Assembly (NCBI GenBank): GCA_017307855.1
Contig: JAFKGD010000009.1
Span: 62,001 to 126,000, forward strand
Origin: Burkholderiales bacterium
GTDB taxonomy: Bacteria > Pseudomonadota > Gammaproteobacteria > Burkholderiales > Burkholderiaceae_C
Reading direction: 5' to 3'
DNA length: 64,000 nt
The translations under genes were made by a program, and so were the position numbers. Of the stretch, positions 6,674 through 13,984 are shown piece by piece (positions within the stretch are counted from its first letter, which is position 1; each line of letters starts with the position of its first letter). Below the pieces are notes generated by a model that searched no databases, was not told the origin of the DNA, and was given only the letters and a program-made list of their open reading frames with translations.

Positions 6674-7840
6674 ATGACCACCCCCTCACAAGACCCCGTG
6701 CGCGAGGCGTTGCAACTGGCTCGCGAGTACGTCCAGAATGCATCGGAGCGCTACTACGACGGCACCAATGGCCACGGCATCCGCACCGAAGCCAAGCGCC
6801 GCCTGGCGCTGATCGATGCCGCCCTCACCATCCCCGCCCGCCCTCAAGCAGGGGAGGCGGTGGGATTGACGTTGAATGCGCTGCAAGCGGCGCACGCCGA
6901 AAGGCAGGAAGAATGGTGCCCCGACCAGAAGCCAGATCTATCGTTCCGAGGCAACGAGCTGGGCGGCGAATGCGGCGAAGCGCAGAACGTCATCAAAAAG
7001 CTGGAGCGCGAGCGGCGTGGCTGGCGTGGTTCGCGCGACACGGTAGAGCATCTCGGCGAAGAGCTGGCCGACGTGGTGCATTGCGCGACGCTTTGCGCTA
7101 TCACGGCAGGCATCGACCTTGAAGCGGCAGTGATTGCCAAGTTCAACAGCACCAGCGAGAAGAACTCGCTCGCGACCAAGATCGCCCACCCCACAGAGGC
7201 AGCACCCGCCATCCCCGAGGGTGAAACACTGGCAGATCGACTCGATTGGCTTGCTGACCGTCAGCCTCCAGGCTCACAAGCTCAGAGTGACCTGTATGCA
7301 GCCGCCACCATCTGGCGTAAGCATCTCAAGCCTTCCCTACTTACACAGGCAGCACCCGCTGCCGTGCAGGGGGAGCGCGAGTACCAAATCAGCGCGGGCT
7401 ACTTCCCGGCCAAGGGTGAAGTCGATCTGACGTGGCAGCGTGCCAGCGACAGCGCCATGTGCGCGGTGACGCTCAAGGTGACGCCTGAGCAGGGCGAGAA
7501 GATTTGCGAAGTCGTGTGGCCGTGCCAGCACTATTCCGCCGAGGCCGTGCAGGGGGAGGCGCTGACCGACCTGCAAATCAGCCGGCTGCGCGACAAGCAC
7601 GGCATCACGTCGTCGGGCCGGGGCATCAAGGAATGGGAGAACGTGCGTGCTTTTGCCCGCGACATCCTGTCGGTCAGCGCACCTACTGCTGATCCTGTGC
7701 GCATCGCCGGCCGAGCGATGGCAAACATCTGCTTCAACCTCTCGCAACACGAAGGCCAGGTGCTGACCGCGCAATGGTGCGCCAGCATGAAGGAAGCCCA
7801 GAAGCGCTGGGATGAGGCCCTCTCCACCACCAAGGACTGA
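6674..7840 (+). CDS. multi-domain phage protein with MazG-like NTP pyrophosphohydrolase domain
   Basis: 388 residues. Residues 7-51 are a short helical cassette (REALQLAREY...ALIDAAL) shared with the gene at 8124. Residues about 85-165 form an all-alpha MazG-like NTP-PPase domain. It has NELGGECGEAQN (E95, E99, E102) and EELADVV (E130, D133), the Mg-binding E-x3-E-x2-E...E-x2-D pattern. Such enzymes hydrolyse (d)NTPs to NMP plus PPi. The remaining about 220 residues contain two further unassigned modules separated by Ala/Pro linkers. The architecture suggests repeated phage domain shuffling. MazG activity is predicted; the substrate is unknown. Confidence 0.72.
   Translation: MTTPSQDPVREALQLAREYVQNASERYYDGTNGHGIRTEAKRRLALIDAALTIPARPQAGEAVGLTLNALQAAHAERQEEWCPDQKPDLSFRGNELGGECGEAQNVIKKLERERRGWRGSRDTVEHLGEELADVVHCATLCAITAGIDLEAAVIAKFNSTSEKNSLATKIAHPTEAAPAIPEGETLADRLDWLADRQPPGSQAQSDLYAAATIWRKHLKPSLLTQAAPAAVQGEREYQISAGYFPAKGEVDLTWQRASDSAMCAVTLKVTPEQGEKICEVVWPCQHYSAEAVQGEALTDLQISRLRDKHGITSSGRGIKEWENVRAFARDILSVSAPTADPVRIAGRAMANICFNLSQHEGQVLTAQWCASMKEAQKRWDEALSTTKD
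6692..6826 (+). repeat. duplicated coding cassette, copy 1 (copy 2 at 8139-8273)
   Basis: This 135-bp stretch and 8139-8273 encode the same 45-residue N-terminal module (DPVREALQLAREYV...RRLALIDAAL), 40 of 45 residues identical by eye, with long runs of identical DNA. Two different downstream genes therefore begin with one cassette, which also gives a direct repeat for recombination. Confidence 0.8.
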
Positions 7841-7841
7841 C

Positions 7842-8114
7842 ATGACTATGGCACACAACGGGCTCGCGAAGCTCATCGAAGAGTGTGGAGAAGTTGCGCA
7901 GATCGCCGGAAAGCTGCTGGCGTACCCCAACGGCAACCATCCCGACGGGAAAGGAAATCTCGTCGAGCGCTTGCAGGACGAGCTCGGCGACCTTGAGGCC
8001 GCCATCCAGTTCATCTGCGAGGCCAAAGGACTGGATCGGCGCTGGGCCATTCAAAAGCGCTACGAGCAGAAGCTCGTCACCTTCCGTGCGTGGCACGCCG
8101 ACCCCAACAATTGA
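7842..8114 (+). CDS. MazG-like nucleotide pyrophosphohydrolase
   Basis: 90 residues from ATG 7842, one base after the previous stop. It is a minimal MazG-like fold with LIEECGEVAQ (E13, E14, E17), then about 30 residues, then QDELGDLEAA (E47, D50), the metal-binding ExxE...ExxD pattern. A LDRRWAIQKRYEQKL helix follows. It is the second MazG-like unit in the operon and a stand-alone one. Expected role: hydrolysis of nucleoside triphosphates, possibly dNTP-pool tuning or blocking of a (p)ppGpp/MazF response; that role is inference. Confidence 0.75.
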   Translation: MTMAHNGLAKLIEECGEVAQIAGKLLAYPNGNHPDGKGNLVERLQDELGDLEAAIQFICEAKGLDRRWAIQKRYEQKLVTFRAWHADPNN

Positions 8115-8123
8115 AGGACTGAC

Positions 8124-8738
8124 ATGCCCAATCAACAAGACCCGGTGCGCGAGGCGTTGCAACTGGCTCGCGAATACGTCGAGAACGCATCGCAGCGCAT
8201 GTACGACGGCACCAACGGCCACGGCATTCGCAAGGAGGCATTGCGCCGGCTCGCGCTCATTGACGCCGCACTCGCCCTATCCGTGCAGTCCGCAGAAGCC
8301 GATGCGCTGGAAATTCGCTGCCTGCGCGCAGAGGTTGGTCGTCTGAAAGACGGAGCGGCCGTTACGGCGGCGCTGTGGCCCGTGCAGTCCGCCGAGCCGG
8401 TGGCGCGCAAGCGTGACGTGAAGTGGGAAGCCGACATGCTGGACCGCGAGCTGGACGCGCTGGGCATCCCGCGTTTCGACAACGACGCTCACTACAGCCT
8501 GTGGGGCCGCGTCGAAATCGCGCTGGCCTGCTCATCCTCACCAGCCAGCGTGGGGGAGATGGAGAAGGACGCGGCGCGGTATCGGTGGCTTCGTGCCGAA
8601 TGCGAGAAGCACGGCGGCCTGACCATCGCCAAGGTGGATACGTTTGCCCTTATCCCGTGGAGTGGCGACGACCCGGATTCCCGCATTGACCGCGCCATGC
8701 GCACCCCACCCAGCACGAAAGGAGGCGAGCATGCCTAA
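8124..8738 (+). CDS. modular phage hypothetical protein sharing N- and C-terminal cassettes
   Basis: 204 residues. Residues 6-50 duplicate the N-terminus of the 6674-7840 product. A short coiled coil follows (ALEIRCLRAEVGRLKDG), then a middle segment (VKWEADMLDRELDALGIPRF), then a C-terminal domain starting MEKDAARYRWLRAE and ending SRIDRAM. The same C-terminal pattern occurs at 5888 and 8931. No catalytic motif is visible. The next gene starts 8 nt before its stop. Confidence 0.65.
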   Translation: MPNQQDPVREALQLAREYVENASQRMYDGTNGHGIRKEALRRLALIDAALALSVQSAEADALEIRCLRAEVGRLKDGAAVTAALWPVQSAEPVARKRDVKWEADMLDRELDALGIPRFDNDAHYSLWGRVEIALACSSSPASVGEMEKDAARYRWLRAECEKHGGLTIAKVDTFALIPWSGDDPDSRIDRAMRTPPSTKGGEHA

Positions 8739-8934
8739 AGCACCCAGCGACGCGACGAAACTCCGCACGGCAAATGCAGACATCCGCCGCCTCCGCGCAG
8801 AGTTGCACCAGGTCCTCGCGGAACGGAATCAACACATGGCCGCTCACCAGGCTGCGCGTGCCGAACTGGCCGAGTGGAAAGCCCGCTTCGACAAGCTGCT
8901 GGACCGCACTCCATCCCAAGGAGCCACCGAATGA
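8731..8934 (+). CDS. small coiled-coil hypothetical protein
   Basis: 67 residues from ATG 8731, preceded by AAAGGAGGCGAGC (strong SD). It is almost entirely a coiled coil (NADIRRLRAELHQVLAERNQ; ARAELAEWKARFDKLLDR), hence probably an oligomer or an adaptor. The stop overlaps the next ATG by 4 nt. Function unknown. Confidence 0.6.
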   Translation: MPKAPSDATKLRTANADIRRLRAELHQVLAERNQHMAAHQAARAELAEWKARFDKLLDRTPSQGATE

Positions 8935-9353
8935 CTGACGCACTCAAGCCGGAATACCCGCCGCTGCCTCACCCTGCCGCTGTGAACGGCTATCGGAAGC
9001 TCGACTACTACACCGAAGAGCAGGTGCACGCCATGATCGACTCAGACCGAGCCGCCCGCTCTCAGCCATCGGCGCTGACGAAGGAGCAGATCGTGGACAT
9101 CGCCTCAATGTACTACGCAGCCCACCGCAAGCCCGAGCACATCAATTTCGCCCGCGCCATCCTCTCCGCTGCCGGCTCACGCAGCAGTGATGCGGAGGAT
9201 GCGCGCAGGTATCGGTGGCTGCGGTTGGCGCTGTCTGATCGAAAGAGCGGGAGAAGCCATTGGTTTTGCAGCATCCCTGAGGGGCAGCCATCAGAACTCG
9301 ATGAATCCATCGACGCCGCTCTGCGCTCCCAGCCCATGGGGAGAGGGGAATGA
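8931..9353 (+). CDS. modular phage hypothetical protein
   Basis: 140 residues. The N-terminus has YRKLDYYTEEQVHAMI. The middle contains a helical motif seen in many phage proteins (INFARAILSAAG). The C-terminal block DAEDARRYRWLRLA...DESIDAALRS is a third copy of the EKDAxRYRWL...ID module also found at 5888 and 8124. It is coupled by ATGA on both sides. Role unknown. Confidence 0.65.
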   Translation: MTDALKPEYPPLPHPAAVNGYRKLDYYTEEQVHAMIDSDRAARSQPSALTKEQIVDIASMYYAAHRKPEHINFARAILSAAGSRSSDAEDARRYRWLRLALSDRKSGRSHWFCSIPEGQPSELDESIDAALRSQPMGRGE

Positions 9354-9496
9354 GGTATCTGTGGTGCATCCCATGGCTGCTGTTGCAGATCATCGTCTCC
9401 CCTTTTGTGCTGGCCTACATAGCCGGCGAGTGGGTTCTGAACTGGTACACCTACACGGACAGAAATATCCGGAACAGGATTACGCATGACCAATGA
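9350..9496 (+). CDS. 48-residue membrane micro-protein
   Basis: The ATG follows GAGAGGGGA and overlaps the previous stop; the stop lies inside the next gene. The N-terminal two-thirds form one hydrophobic helix (CIPWLLLQIIVSPFVLAYIA), followed by an aromatic/polar tail (GEWVLNWYTYTDRNIRNRI). The 11-nt overlap with the next start is in keeping with the operon. No family recognised. Confidence 0.5.
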   Translation: MRYLWCIPWLLLQIIVSPFVLAYIAGEWVLNWYTYTDRNIRNRITHDQ

Positions 9497-9959
9497 CACC
9501 TATCCGCCGCGCGAGGCAAAGAAGCTCATCCCCGGCGGCGAGCTTCACCTGACAATGCTCATGGCTTCCGACAGCCTGAACCTGGTTGTCGGCGAAGATC
9601 GCGCCGCCTTGCTTCGCTTCGCCCAGCGCGTCTGGGATGCGGCCATCGCCGCAGATCGGGCAGAGCGTGGGGAGGTGGTGGCCGGATGGAAGTTGATCGG
9701 CTACACCTGTGAAGCAGGGGATTGCGGACGAATCCATGAGACAGCGCAACCTGGCTACAGCGATCCGGTCTACGTTCGTACGACAGCCACCCCACCCTCT
9801 CATGCAGGAGACGAGGTGCTGCTGCGAAGGGCACTGGAAGCTGTTGACCTGATGACGCTGCTCTACGAAGGAGACCTGCGCGAACTCGACGCAGATAAGG
9901 CCGAGGACACGCGGGACACTCTCGCCGCCCTGCGCGAGCGCTTGGCAAAGGAGGGGTGA
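9486..9959 (+). CDS. hypothetical phage protein
   Basis: 157 residues. It has an Ala/Arg-rich helix (ALLRFAQRVWDAAIAADRAE) followed by a small region with GYTCEAGDCGRIHET, whose two Cys and a His may bind metal. The C-terminal helical part contains RRALEAVDLMTLLYEGDLRE. No family assignment. The start overlaps the preceding micro-gene, and the stop overlaps the next ATG. Confidence 0.6.
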   Translation: MTNDTYPPREAKKLIPGGELHLTMLMASDSLNLVVGEDRAALLRFAQRVWDAAIAADRAERGEVVAGWKLIGYTCEAGDCGRIHETAQPGYSDPVYVRTTATPPSHAGDEVLLRRALEAVDLMTLLYEGDLRELDADKAEDTRDTLAALRERLAKEG

Positions 9960-10252
9960 TGACTGAATCACGCTGGCAAGTCAGAGACATCAAGTGGTGG
10001 CACAAGCCTCGCCCACTGATGCAACGCAATCCGAACGGTGACGGCTGGAAGCAGATCGGCTACGTCTGGAATCAGCGCGCCTACATGGTCAACAACCTGA
10101 TCGAAGGTTGGATCGCCTTCATTGAGGATCAGACGCCCGACAAAATCGATCTCTGGGTCTGCCCATACTGTTCCAACAGCATGGATCATTTTCATCAGCA
10201 AAAGATCATCGATTCCGTCCGAGCTGCTGCGGCTCTTAAGGAGAAGACGTGA
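9959..10252 (+). CDS. hypothetical phage protein with CxxC/HxH motif
   Basis: 97 residues. ATG 9959 is preferred to the overlapping GTG at 9956 because GGAGGGG lies just upstream of it. It is Trp/Lys-rich at the N-terminus (VRDIKWWHKPRP). The C-terminus contains CPYCSNSMDHFH, a possible zinc site, followed by a helix. It is coupled to the excisionase-like gene by a 4-nt GTGA overlap. Confidence 0.6.
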   Translation: MTESRWQVRDIKWWHKPRPLMQRNPNGDGWKQIGYVWNQRAYMVNNLIEGWIAFIEDQTPDKIDLWVCPYCSNSMDHFHQQKIIDSVRAAAALKEKT

Positions 10253-10458
10253 GCGACCTTATGACCCTGGAAGACATCGCCGAGCTGAACCACTGCTCGG
10301 TGCGACATGCGCGCGACGTCCTGGTCAAACTGCCCGGCTTCCCACCTGAGGCGCCCACCAGCACGCCGCGGAATCGGCTGTGGCTGCGCGCCGAGGTCAA
10401 GGCGTTCATCCACCGGAAACCCGCACGAATCCCGCACATCAGGCTGCAGGCCGCATGA
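10249..10458 (+). CDS. excisionase-like helix-turn-helix DNA-binding protein
   Basis: 69 residues from GTG 10249, preceded by AAGGAGAAGAC. MTLEDIAELNHCSVRHARDV is a MerR/excisionase-type winged HTH start. Then comes NRLWLRAEVKAFIHRK, the residues that usually give the wing and the WxxxxVxxWI-like helix. It is the last gene of the phage early operon, where xis normally sits just before int. Here no integrase follows: a host MarR gene lies 100 bp away. It is probably a recombination directionality factor; AlpA-like transcriptional control is the alternative. Confidence 0.65.
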   Translation: MSDLMTLEDIAELNHCSVRHARDVLVKLPGFPPEAPTSTPRNRLWLRAEVKAFIHRKPARIPHIRLQAA

Positions 10459-10557
10459 ATTCTAGGTGTTGGTCCCTGTCGGGGGGACCATTCTTGCGGC
10501 CACCCATCCCGCCGTCCGCTGCGCGTCTGGGTCTCGTCCTTTCCTCCGCTCCGCCCC
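10459..10557. other. junction between prophage and host DNA
   Basis: A 99-bp gap between the last phage gene and the convergent MarR gene. It holds a hairpin GGTCCC (10471-10476)/GGGACC (10484-10489) with no T-tract. I found no recognisable tRNA 3' end or matching att repeat within the window. A boundary or attachment site here is inferred only from the gene content on each side. Confidence 0.35.
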
Positions 10558-11091
10558 CTATTGCGATCCGCGTTGCGGGCCCCGCACCCGGCCAGTGCCG
10601 CCATGGACGCGGCCGGTGCTGGGCACTTCGACCTCGCGCGAGAGTTGCTCGGCACGCGCGTGCAGCGTGACCAGGCTGCGGTCGAGTTCGGCAGCCGCGT
10701 GGTCATCCAGCGCGCCTATCAGCGCCAGATTGATCTCGCGCGCCAGCGGATAGAGCTCTGCATAGAGCGCGAGACCTTCGGGCGTGAGTGCCACGTCGAT
10801 GCGCCGGTTGGGCAGCGAGGTCTTTGTCGCCAGGCCGCGCGCCGCCAGTGCCGACACCGTGCGCGAGAGTTGCGCGCTGTCCACTTCGGAACGCGCGGCC
10901 AGTTCGGTCCAGCTGAGGCTGGGCTGGCGCGCCAGGATGGCGAGCACTGTCCACTGCTTGCGCGTGATGCCGAAGCGCCCCTCGCACAGGCGCGTGACCA
11001 GCCCGCCGCCGAGCGAGACGATCTTGGCCATGCGGCGCAGCAGCAGGTCCTCGATGCCAGCCGGGTGGCTGAGGCGTGATTCGTCGGTCAT
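10558..11091 (-). CDS. MarR family transcriptional regulator
   Basis: 177 residues from ATG 11091; a longer in-frame extension would run across the divergent promoter and was rejected. The winged HTH spans about residues 45-106, with recognition helix SAQLSRTVSALAARGL (72-87) and wing NRRIDVALTPEG (95-106). Helices on both sides are of the MarR dimerisation type. A Gly/Arg-rich C-terminal tail of about 20 residues (THE TGR repeats) is unusual. It is divergent from the Bug binding-protein gene, so it probably controls that gene in response to an aromatic or carboxylate ligand. The ligand is not deducible. Confidence 0.85.
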   Translation of the reverse strand: MTDESRLSHPAGIEDLLLRRMAKIVSLGGGLVTRLCEGRFGITRKQWTVLAILARQPSLSWTELAARSEVDSAQLSRTVSALAARGLATKTSLPNRRIDVALTPEGLALYAELYPLAREINLALIGALDDHAAAELDRSLVTLHARAEQLSREVEVPSTGRVHGGTGRVRGPQRGSQ

Positions 11092-11215
11092 AGGGGTTAA
11101 CGAGCAGCTTCGTTGATTTGAACAAGCGGCGATGCCGTCCTTAGCATGCCAGAAACAGACCCGTTGCCCGGGGCCCTCGTGGCCGCTCACCGGATCGATA
11201 CAAGGAGACAGACCC

Positions 11216-12241
11216 ATGACACCGATCACCTCCCCGCGCGCTGGCAGCGTTGGTACCTTGCGCGATGCGTTGCCGCGCGGCGCATGGTGCGCTGCACTGG
11301 CACTGGTCGCCATGTGCGCGCTTCAACCGGCCGCCGCACAGACTTGGCCGGCCAAGCCCGTCTCGCTGCTGGTGGGCGTTCCGGCCGGTGGCGCGCTCGA
11401 CCCCTTCGCCCGCACCCTGGCCGACCAGCTCGCCCGGCAGACCGGCACGCCCTTCGTGGTCGACAACAAGCCGGGCGCCAACGGCAACCTCAGTGCAGAG
11501 GCTGCCCTCGCCGCGCCGGCGGACGGTCACGTCCTGTGGATCGGCACGCAGTCGATGGTGACCATCAACCCGGCCGCCTTTGCCCAGCTGCGCTGGAAGG
11601 CGTCGGACTTCAAGCCCGTCATCAAGGGCGTGGAGGCACCGCTGGTCCTCGTCACCCATCCCTCGGTGCCGGCGAAGAACCTGGCCGAACTGAAGCAGTG
11701 GGTCGCCAATCCCGCCAACAAGGCGGCCTACGCCTCGTTCAGCCCGGGCACGCCGTCCCATTTCCTGGGCTACCAGCTCAACGAGATGCTCAAGGCCGGC
11801 ATGGTCCACGTGCCGTACAAGGGATCGGCGCCGCAGGTGACCGACTTGCTGGGTGGGCAGGTGCCGCTGGGCTTCACCCAGCTGGCCAGCGCGGTACCGC
11901 ACATCAAGGCCGGCAAGCTCAATGCCATCGCGGTGACGAGCACGCAGCGCTCGCGTTTCCTGCCGCAGGTGCCCACGCTCGCGGAACTGGGGCATCCGGA
12001 ACTGAGCACCACGATCTGGTTCGGCCTGTTCGCTCCGGCCTCCACGCCGCCAGCCGTGCTGGAGAGCATCCGCGCCGCCGCTTCGAAGGCGCAGGCCGAC
12101 CCGGGCTACCGGGCCAAGCTCGAAGCCCTGAGCCTGGACGTCTCGGACGAATCCGTCGCGGCCTTCGAGAACACCATCGCCACGGAGACAGCGCGCTGGT
12201 CGGCGCTGGTGAAAGCCACGGGCTTCAAGGCGACGGACTGA
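11216..12241 (+). CDS. Bug/TctC family tripartite tricarboxylate transporter substrate-binding protein
   Basis: 341 residues from ATG 11216 with AAGGAG ten bases upstream. Residues 1-41 are a Sec signal peptide (hydrophobic core CAALALVAMCAL, cleavage near AAA-Q). The mature protein begins WPAKPVSLLVGVPAGGALDP, the Bug-family signature. It continues with VDNKPGANGNL, a ligand-loop region, VPYKGSAPQVTDLLGGQVPL, and a C-terminal ESIRAAASKA helix region. Bug proteins are periplasmic binders of carboxylates and related compounds and are greatly expanded in Burkholderiales. No TctA/TctB permease genes are present, as is usual for orphan Bug genes. Likely regulator: the divergent MarR. Confidence 0.9.
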   Translation: MTPITSPRAGSVGTLRDALPRGAWCAALALVAMCALQPAAAQTWPAKPVSLLVGVPAGGALDPFARTLADQLARQTGTPFVVDNKPGANGNLSAEAALAAPADGHVLWIGTQSMVTINPAAFAQLRWKASDFKPVIKGVEAPLVLVTHPSVPAKNLAELKQWVANPANKAAYASFSPGTPSHFLGYQLNEMLKAGMVHVPYKGSAPQVTDLLGGQVPLGFTQLASAVPHIKAGKLNAIAVTSTQRSRFLPQVPTLAELGHPELSTTIWFGLFAPASTPPAVLESIRAAASKAQADPGYRAKLEALSLDVSDESVAAFENTIATETARWSALVKATGFKATD

Positions 12242-12250
12242 ACGGAAACG

Positions 12251-12266
12251 GCCGCCCGCCGGCGGC
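12251..12266. terminator. GC-rich hairpin between convergent genes
   Basis: GCCGCC (12251-12256), loop CGCC, GGCGGC (12261-12266) fills the 25-bp gap between the Bug gene and the convergent permease gene. There is no T-tract, so it may act as an attenuating or Rho-assisted terminator. Confidence 0.4.
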
Positions 12267-13883
12267 TCAGCGGCTGCGCAGCGCCCGGCTCAGCAGCAGC
12301 ACCGGCACCAGCCCCACCAGCACCAGCGCCAGCGACGGCAAGGCGGCCTCGCCCAGCCGCTCGTCGCGCGCGAGCTGGTAGGCCACCACCGCCAGCGTGT
12401 CGCTGTTGAACGGCCGCAGCACCATGGTGGCCGGCAGTTCCTTCATCACGTCGACGAACACCAGCAGCGCCGCCGCCGCCGTCGTGCGGCGCAGCAGCGG
12501 CCAGTGCACGCGCGCCAGCAGGCCCGCGGGGCCGGTACCCAGCATGCGGGCCGAATCGTCGAGGCTGGCCGGGATGCGCGCATAGCCGCTCTGCATGGAC
12601 TGCAGCGCCACCGCCGTGAAGCGCACCAGGTAAGCCCACACGATGCCCATGGCGGTGGCCGTGATCCAGTAGCCGGCCGACGACCCGGGTGCTGCCGCCT
12701 GCAGCCAGCCCACGGGCAGCAGCAGGCCCACCACCACCACGGCGCCCGGTACCGCATAACCCAGGCCCACCAGCTGCACCACCCCGCGCGTGAGGAGGTC
12801 GGGCGCGCGGCGCAGCGAGAACGCCAGAGCCGTCGCCAGCAGGACCGCGAGCGCCGCGCTGATGAATCCCAGCCGGACGCTGTTCCACGCCCAGCCGATG
12901 AACCGGTCCCATGGCAGGACCGACCAGTCGGCCGAAAGCGGCCGCAACATGAACAGCACTGGCGCGACGAAGCCCATCAGCACGGGCAGCGCACAGATGA
13001 CCCAGGCGGCCACGCAGCGCGCGCCAGCCAGCACGACCGGCTGCGCTTCGGCCGAACCGGCACGCGCGCCGCGGCCGGCAGTGAAGCGCATGCGCCGCTG
13101 GCTGCGGTGTTCCAGCCACAGCAGCAGCACGACCAGTCCCAGCAAGAGCGTGGCCAGCTGCGCGGCGGCCACGCGGTTGTCCATCGACAGCCAGGCCTTG
13201 TAGATGCCGGTCGTGAACGTCTGGATGCCGAAGTAGCTGGACACACCGAAGTCGGCCAGCGTTTCCATCAGCACCAGCGCCACACCGGCGGCCACGGCGG
13301 GCCGGGCCAGCGGCAGCGCCACGCGCGCGATGCGGCCGGCCAGCGGCGTGCCCAGCAGGCGCGCGGCCTCCATCAGGTGCGCGGCCCGTTCGCCCAAAGC
13401 GGCGCGCGCCAGAAGGTAGACATAGGGATAGAGCGAGAACACGAACACCCAGGCCGCGCCGCTGGTACTGCGCACCTCGGGCAGCACACGCCCCTCGAAA
13501 CCGAAAGCGGCCCGCAGCCACACCTGGGCCGGGCCGCTGAACTGCAGGAAGTCGGTGTACGCATAGGCCGTCACATAGGCCGGCACGGCCAGCGGCAGCA
13601 GCAGCAGCCATTCGAAGGTGCGGCGGCCAGGAAACGAAAACAGCGTGACGGCCGCGGCCGTGGCCGTGCCCACGACGGCCGCGCCCAGGCCCACCGCCAC
13701 GCACAGGACGATGCTGGTCCATGCGTATTCGGGCAGCACGGTGGCGGACATCTCGCGCAGGATCTGCGCGGTATCGGCGTCCCATTGCAGCCACGAGCCG
13801 AACACCGTGAGCACCGGCAGCGTGAGCAGCAGCGCGACGAAAGTCAGCAGGAAATGGCGGGGCCGGAGGAAGGACAGGCGCAT
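12267..13883 (-). CDS. fbpB: FbpB-type ABC transporter permease (iron(III)-type), fused two-domain
   Basis: 538 residues from ATG 13883 (MRLSFLRPRHFLL). Two homologous halves of about six membrane helices each carry the permease EAA-type loops (EAARLLGTPLAGRIARVALP; SLDDSARMLGTGPAGLLARV), as in the fused FbpB/SfuB permeases that import ferric ions. Residues around FGVSSYFGIQTFTTGIY are typical of this subfamily. The ATPase gene lies divergently to the right across a shared palindromic promoter. No periplasmic FbpA gene is next to them. Thiamine-type or other permeases of the same superfamily are less likely but not excluded. Confidence 0.82.
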   Translation of the reverse strand: MRLSFLRPRHFLLTFVALLLTLPVLTVFGSWLQWDADTAQILREMSATVLPEYAWTSIVLCVAVGLGAAVVGTATAAAVTLFSFPGRRTFEWLLLLPLAVPAYVTAYAYTDFLQFSGPAQVWLRAAFGFEGRVLPEVRSTSGAAWVFVFSLYPYVYLLARAALGERAAHLMEAARLLGTPLAGRIARVALPLARPAVAAGVALVLMETLADFGVSSYFGIQTFTTGIYKAWLSMDNRVAAAQLATLLLGLVVLLLWLEHRSQRRMRFTAGRGARAGSAEAQPVVLAGARCVAAWVICALPVLMGFVAPVLFMLRPLSADWSVLPWDRFIGWAWNSVRLGFISAALAVLLATALAFSLRRAPDLLTRGVVQLVGLGYAVPGAVVVVGLLLPVGWLQAAAPGSSAGYWITATAMGIVWAYLVRFTAVALQSMQSGYARIPASLDDSARMLGTGPAGLLARVHWPLLRRTTAAAALLVFVDVMKELPATMVLRPFNSDTLAVVAYQLARDERLGEAALPSLALVLVGLVPVLLLSRALRSR

Positions 13884-13959
13884 GGAAGACGGGGTGTCGC
13901 GGACAGCCGGCACGCCGCCGCGCGGACACCGGGCACGGCCGGCCGCGCGATCAATGCGA

Positions 13960-13977
13960 ATTGTACGCATCTACAAT
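13960..13977. promoter_or_regulatory. palindromic divergent promoter of the fbpB/fbpC pair
   Basis: ATTGTA (13960-13965) and TACAAT (13972-13977) form a perfect inverted repeat with a 6-bp centre. Each arm reads TACAAT, a good -10 hexamer, on the strand of the gene it faces: rightward ATG 13985, leftward ATG 13883. A second inverted repeat ATGCG/CGCAT (13954-13958, 13966-13970) overlaps it. A Fur-like regulator would be expected, but a canonical Fur box is not seen. Confidence 0.5.
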
Positions 13978-13984
13978 CCGGCGC

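Noticed and set aside
7842..8114. Interpreting the 90-residue MazG-like gene as an antitoxin
   Set aside because: There is no adjacent toxin-like gene, and the metal-binding residues are complete, so an enzyme is more likely.
10471..10489. Hairpin after the excisionase-like gene as an intrinsic terminator or att core
   Set aside because: There is no T-tract and no second copy seen elsewhere in the window, so neither role can be supported.
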